This document shows positions 1 to 5,507 of a DNA stretch of 5,507 bases, piece after piece. The position numbers and the translations under genes were made by a program. The first letter of the stretch is position 1. Each line of letters begins with the position of its first letter. The stretch comes from an uncultured Mycoplasma sp. (GTDB lineage Bacteria > Bacillota_I > Bacilli_A > Mycoplasmatales > Mycoplasmoidaceae), in contig CAMWUV010000045.1 in assembly GCA_947177535.1 (NCBI GenBank), forward strand, positions 1 through 5,507, given 5' to 3'. Under the pieces are notes generated by a model. The model made no database searches. It worked only from the letters and a program-made list of their open reading frames with translations, and was not told the DNA's origin.

Positions 1-617
1 CTTATATATGGTGGATTGCAAATAATAAAATCACATTTTTCATAATGCATTTTATTTAATTTAAATAAATCTTTTTTTATAAATTGAGTTTTAAGATTAT
101 GTTTTTTTGCATTTTTTAAAGCAACAATATAAGGAAAAAAATATTTTTCTACTCCAATAACTTTTACATTTTTATTTTTTTTAATATAAGAAATTGTATT
201 GGCCAAAACGCCACTTCCACTACATAAATCCAAAATATATTTTTTATTTTCTAAATATTTGTTAGTAACAACTCAATCCAACATATATTCAGTTTCCATT
301 CTTGGAACAAAAACTTTTTTGTCTATATAATAGTCAATCCCAAAAAAAGAGAAATTTTTAGTGATATATTCAACTGGATAATTTTTCACTATTACTTTAT
401 TTAACTGTTTATTAAATTTATTATAATCAAAATCAATTTTTGTATTACTTTCAAAAAAAATATCAGAGTTATTTTTTACAATTTTTGAATTATATAAAAT
501 CAATTCATTAATTACTCTTTTTATATAATTATCACCTGTTGGATTTAGCTTTTTTCTTAATTCACTAAAAGTTAAATTATTATATTTTTGCTTCTTGCAT
601 TTTAATAGATTCATCAT
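1..617 (-). CDS. prmC: Peptide chain release factor N5-glutamine methyltransferase PrmC (HemK), 3' end cut by window edge
   Basis: PrmC transfers a methyl group from S-adenosylmethionine to the glutamine of the GGQ motif in release factors. Read with UGA as Trp (codon 273-275, residue 115), 205 residues are visible. They comprise an N-terminal helical domain (about 1-85, ending in PVEYI), the family block VPRMETE (104-110; usually PRP[ED]TE), the SAM-binding motif DLCSGSG (130-136) and the catalytic NPPY (201-204), two residues from the window edge. Family members are about 280 residues, so roughly the last quarter is missing. The start is well fixed: an in-frame TAA lies at 624-626, and ATG codons follow at 615-617 and 612-614, with no other Met before the core. 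The gene therefore overlaps the end of prfA by 38 bp. No Shine-Dalgarno site lies close upstream, which suggests reinitiation after prfA translation. Its substrate, RF1, is encoded immediately upstream. Confidence 0.93.
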
Positions 618-1659
618 ATGAAATTAAAGAGTCAATAATTTCTTCTAAATTACCCATCATTATTGAATCAAGTTTGTTTAAAGTTAAATTAATTCTATGA
701 TCTGTTACTCTGTTTTGGGGATAATTATAAGTTCTAATTTTTTCAGCTCTTTCTCCGGTTCCAACTTGTCCTTTTCTTAAATCAGAAATATTTTTTCTTT
801 TTTCTTCTTCTTGAATTTCTCAAAGTTTAGCCCTCAACATTTTCATAGCTGTTTCCCGGTTTTCAATTTGAGATTTACCTTCTTGACATGCAACAAAAAT
901 ACCTGTTGGAATATGTGTAATTCTAACAGCTGATTCTGTTTTATTAATATGTTGCCCACCTGCACCAGATGCCCTATATGTGTCTATTTTTAAATCACTA
1001 TTATTTATAACAAGTTCAACATCTTCTATTTCTGGTAATACTGCTACAGTAATTGTTGATGTATGAACTCTACCTTTTGATTCTGTTGCTGGAACTCTTT
1101 GAACCCGGTGAACACCTGATTCAAATTTCATTTTAGAATAAACATTTTCTCCACTTATCATAAAAGAAATAAAACCATAACCATGAGATGATTCTTGAAT
1201 TTCTAGCATTTTTACTTTTCATCCTAATGAATCAGCATATCTTTTATATGCAGAAAAAAGGTCACCTACAAAAATTGATGATTCATCTCCACCTGCCGCT
1301 GGTCGCATTTCTACAATAACATTTTTATCATCATTGGGATCTTTGGGTAAAAGCAAAATTTTTAATTCATATTCATATTTTTCAATTAATGGTTTTTTAT
1401 CTGTTAATTCATGCTGTGCTAATTCTATTAATTCACTATCTTTTTCTATTTTAATTAACTTTTCTGCAGAAGAAATATCTTCTAAAATTTTTTTATATTC
1501 TTTGAATTTTTGAACAATAGGAGTACTATCTTTTAATAGTTTATTAATTTCTGACATTCTTTTAATATTACTTCCAACAGTTTCAAGTTCTTTGTTCAAA
1601 TCATTAAATTTTTCTTCAATTAAAATTAAAGAATCATAAAGTTTCTCATTGTAAATCAT
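580..1659 (-). CDS. prfA: Peptide chain release factor 1 (RF1)
   Basis: RF1 recognises UAA and UAG in the ribosomal A site and triggers peptide release. The frame gives 359 residues, the usual RF1 length, but only if TGA at 1219-1221 (Trp147) and 820-822 (Trp280) are read through as tryptophan. Under the standard code the gene would look broken into pieces. Visible landmarks are an N-terminal helical domain (about 1-100), the GGDE block (123-126), the codon-recognition tripeptide PAT in RVPATES (190-192; RF2 would have SPF), the catalytic GGQ (234-236), and a C-terminal block resembling [14 protein letters not shown] of other RF1s. The stop is TAA at 580-582. In organisms with UGA as Trp, RF2 is normally absent, so this is probably the only class I release factor. 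It lies downstream of rpmE behind a terminator and overlaps prmC, the gene for its modifying enzyme. Confidence 0.97.
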
Positions 1660-1664
1660 AAAAA

Positions 1665-1670
1665 TTCCTT
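1665..1670 (-). promoter_or_regulatory. Ribosome binding site of prfA
   Basis: On the minus strand AAGGAA is followed by five T residues and the ATG at 1657-1659. This is a moderate Shine-Dalgarno match at a slightly short spacing, and it supports the start chosen for RF1. It lies only about 12 bases beyond the U-tract of the terminator upstream, leaving almost no room for an ordinary leader between the two. Confidence 0.6.
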
Positions 1671-1682
1671 TTTTATAGTTAT

Positions 1683-1719
1683 AAAAAAAATAAAAATAAC
1701 ACTATAAGTGCTATTTTTA
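1683..1719 (-). terminator. Rho-independent terminator after rpmE
   Basis: In minus-strand RNA the 13-base arm TAAAAATAGCACT (1707-1719) pairs with AGTGTTATTTTTA (1691-1703) around a 3-base loop. All 13 pairs form if one G-U wobble is allowed. That wobble exists only in the minus-strand transcript (A-C on the other strand), which matches the gene direction. Eight consecutive U residues (1683-1690) follow directly. The hairpin begins 18 bases after the rpmE stop codon, and the U-tract ends 23 bases before the prfA ATG. The stem is AT-rich, so termination may be partial, with read-through feeding prfA and prmC. Confidence 0.8.
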
Positions 1720-1737
1720 ATTTAAGAATAAAAAAAT

Positions 1738-2022
1738 TTATAAATTATTTAGAGAATGAACAACTTTTTTATTTTGTTTTTTGTGTTTTTCAGATTTATT
1801 TTTAGAACTTGCTTCAGAACTAGCAATTTTTTTATTAAATTTTTCTGCTCTTCCTTTAACTTGTTGACTCATTGATGTACCAATGTAAAAGGGGTGACAA
1901 GAACTACAAACATCAATAGTTGTTTCTTTATTATTTAGTGTTGATTTAATAAGAAAACTACTATTACATGAAGCACAAACAAAATTTACATCATTCAATT
2001 TCATGTGAACACCTTTTTTCAT
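1738..2022 (-). CDS. rpmE: 50S ribosomal protein L31 (bL31), zinc-binding type
   Basis: bL31 is a small protein of the large ribosomal subunit that bridges the central protuberance to the 30S head. The protein is 94 residues from the start chosen here. It begins MKKGVH (family pattern MKKxIH) and carries two cysteine pairs, C16-x2-C19 and C39-x2-C42, the last in the hallmark CSSCHPFYIG. This is the four-cysteine, zinc-coordinating form. GRAEKFNKK (57-65) matches the end of the usual fold, and a Lys/Ser/Asn-rich tail of about 29 residues follows, making it longer than the 70-residue E. coli protein. The start is ATG 2020-2022 rather than the in-frame ATG two codons upstream (2026-2028), because the Shine-Dalgarno site almost touches the upstream one. 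A candidate promoter lies upstream and a terminator follows the stop, so it may be transcribed largely as a single gene. Confidence 0.95.
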   Translation of the reverse strand: MKKGVHMKLNDVNFVCASCNSSFLIKSTLNNKETTIDVCSSCHPFYIGTSMSQQVKGRAEKFNKKIASSEASSKNKSEKHKKQNKKVVHSLNNL

Positions 2023-2028
2023 AATCAT

Positions 2029-2037
2029 TCTCCTTTT
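2029..2037 (-). promoter_or_regulatory. Ribosome binding site of rpmE that decides the start
   Basis: On the minus strand AAAAGGAGA ends directly before an ATG (2026-2028). That leaves one base between GGAG and this ATG, too short for initiation. The ATG at 2020-2022 lies seven bases from GGAG, an optimal spacing, and gives the MKKGVH start expected of bL31. The second ATG is therefore the start. Confidence 0.8.
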
Positions 2038-2068
2038 AGTTTTTATCTCACTTATAAAAGCAACATTA

Positions 2069-2080
2069 ATTATAATATCA
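2069..2080 (-). promoter_or_regulatory. Candidate promoter (-10 region) for rpmE
   Basis: The 124-bp gap between the atpC stop and the rpmE start contains TGATATTATAAT on the minus strand. It can be read as a consensus -10 TATAAT (2069-2074), or as an extended -10 TGATATTAT (2072-2080). There is no convincing -35 at 16-18 bases; the region there is an A-tract. Transcription from this site would start about 40 bases before the rpmE ATG. In DNA this AT-rich such hexamers occur by chance, so the call rests mainly on its position in the only sizeable gap of the window. Confidence 0.45.
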
Positions 2081-2146
2081 GATTATTAATTTTTTTTAAA
2101 ATAACAAGTAAGTAATAGAAACAAAACTATAAATTAAAATTAAAAA

Positions 2147-2548
2147 TTATTTTTTTCTACTACTAGTTAATTTTTTGAAAATTAAAAGTTCTTTATTAAA
2201 TTGCATATTCAGTTTTTTACTACTCAAAACATTTAACGTTTTTTCTTTCATTTCCAATATTTCATTTTTTTGTTCTTCAGTATTTTCTATACAAAAACTT
2301 ACTAAAAAATTAAGTTCACAATCTGCAACTGAATAAATACCATTGTCAATAATATATTCTAAAACTCTTCCCTCTATATCAATTATTTCAATTTGTGATC
2401 TTTTTATTTTTCCAATGGTTGGTTCATAATTATTTAAAATAACAATATCACCTTTATCATCACAAAAATAAACTGATTTTACAAAATCACTATAAACAAC
2501 TTTAGATGGAGTAATAATATTAAATTTTAAATTTGAATTCTGACCCAT
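2147..2548 (-). CDS. atpC: F1Fo ATP synthase epsilon subunit
   Basis: Epsilon is part of the central stalk and binds gamma and the c-ring. Its C-terminal helices can inhibit ATP hydrolysis. The 133-residue protein has the family length. It opens with LKFNIITPSKVVYSDFVKSV (7-26), matching the first strands of the epsilon beta-sandwich, followed by DKGDIVIL (31-38), the counterpart of the usual GEIGIL block. The normally adjacent PNHAP element is degenerate here (NNYEPT). From about residue 90 the sequence is a charged helical region (EEQKNEILEMKEK), the expected C-terminal hairpin, ending in a basic tail. Identification relies partly on position: it follows atpD by 20 bp, as in the canonical order atpG-atpD-atpC. 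The ribosome binding site is weak (GGAAAA, 2554-2559), so coupling to atpD translation is likely. Confidence 0.88.
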   Translation of the reverse strand: MGQNSNLKFNIITPSKVVYSDFVKSVYFCDDKGDIVILNNYEPTIGKIKRSQIEIIDIEGRVLEYIIDNGIYSVADCELNFLVSFCIENTEEQKNEILEMKEKTLNVLSSKKLNMQFNKELLIFKKLTSSRKK

Positions 2549-2568
2549 AATTATTTTCCATTAATTTT

Positions 2569-5507
<2,939 letters not shown>

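Noticed and set aside
820..1659. Apparent frameshifted or split prfA (two open pieces ending at TGA)
   Set aside because: The pieces are in the same frame, and the TGA codons fall where RF1 sequence continues normally (SLGWKVKM and AKLWEIQ). It is UGA as Trp, not a pseudogene.
2041..2059. Possible hairpin in the rpmE leader (TTTTAT and ATAAAA around 7 bases) as a bL31 or riboswitch-like element
   Set aside because: The stem is six pairs, all A-U, and such stems arise by chance in DNA this AT-rich. It resembles no known leader motif.
2066..2091. Imperfect palindrome ATTAAT...ATTAAT overlapping the candidate rpmE promoter, as an operator
   Set aside because: It consists almost only of A and T with a bulge and overlaps a -10-like hexamer. 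There is no independent support for a regulator site.

Overview
The window is an AT-rich stretch of a Mollicutes-type genome (Mycoplasma and relatives). All six genes lie on the minus strand. The genetic code is the one in which UGA means tryptophan: at least five in-frame TGA codons interrupt otherwise well-conserved proteins in prmC, prfA and atpG. In prfA and atpG the affected positions lie inside strongly conserved sequence. All five stop codons that can be seen are TAA. I cannot name the species from sequence alone.

In transcription order (from the right edge to the left edge of the window) there are two blocks. The first is the distal part of an F1Fo ATP synthase operon: atpG (gamma, N-terminus off the right edge), atpD (beta) and atpC (epsilon). 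atpG and atpD are separated by one base and are probably translationally coupled. A gap of about 120 bp follows, with a candidate promoter. The second block concerns translation: rpmE (ribosomal protein bL31), a clear intrinsic terminator, prfA (release factor RF1) and prmC (the methyltransferase that modifies the GGQ glutamine of RF1). prfA and prmC overlap by 38 bp, and prmC runs off the left edge just after its NPPY motif.

The remarkable feature is AtpD. A complete, apparently catalytically intact beta subunit of about 465 residues is preceded in the same reading frame by about 283 residues of low-complexity, mostly acidic, Asn/Asp/Glu/Lys-rich sequence with clusters of phenylalanine. A strong Shine-Dalgarno site sits exactly at the start of this extension, and there is no plausible start codon at the beginning of the conserved core, so the extension appears to be translated. 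Beta N-termini lie at the crown of F1, away from the membrane, so such an arm would project into the cytoplasm. It is the best candidate here for something undescribed. The rest of the window is conventional.
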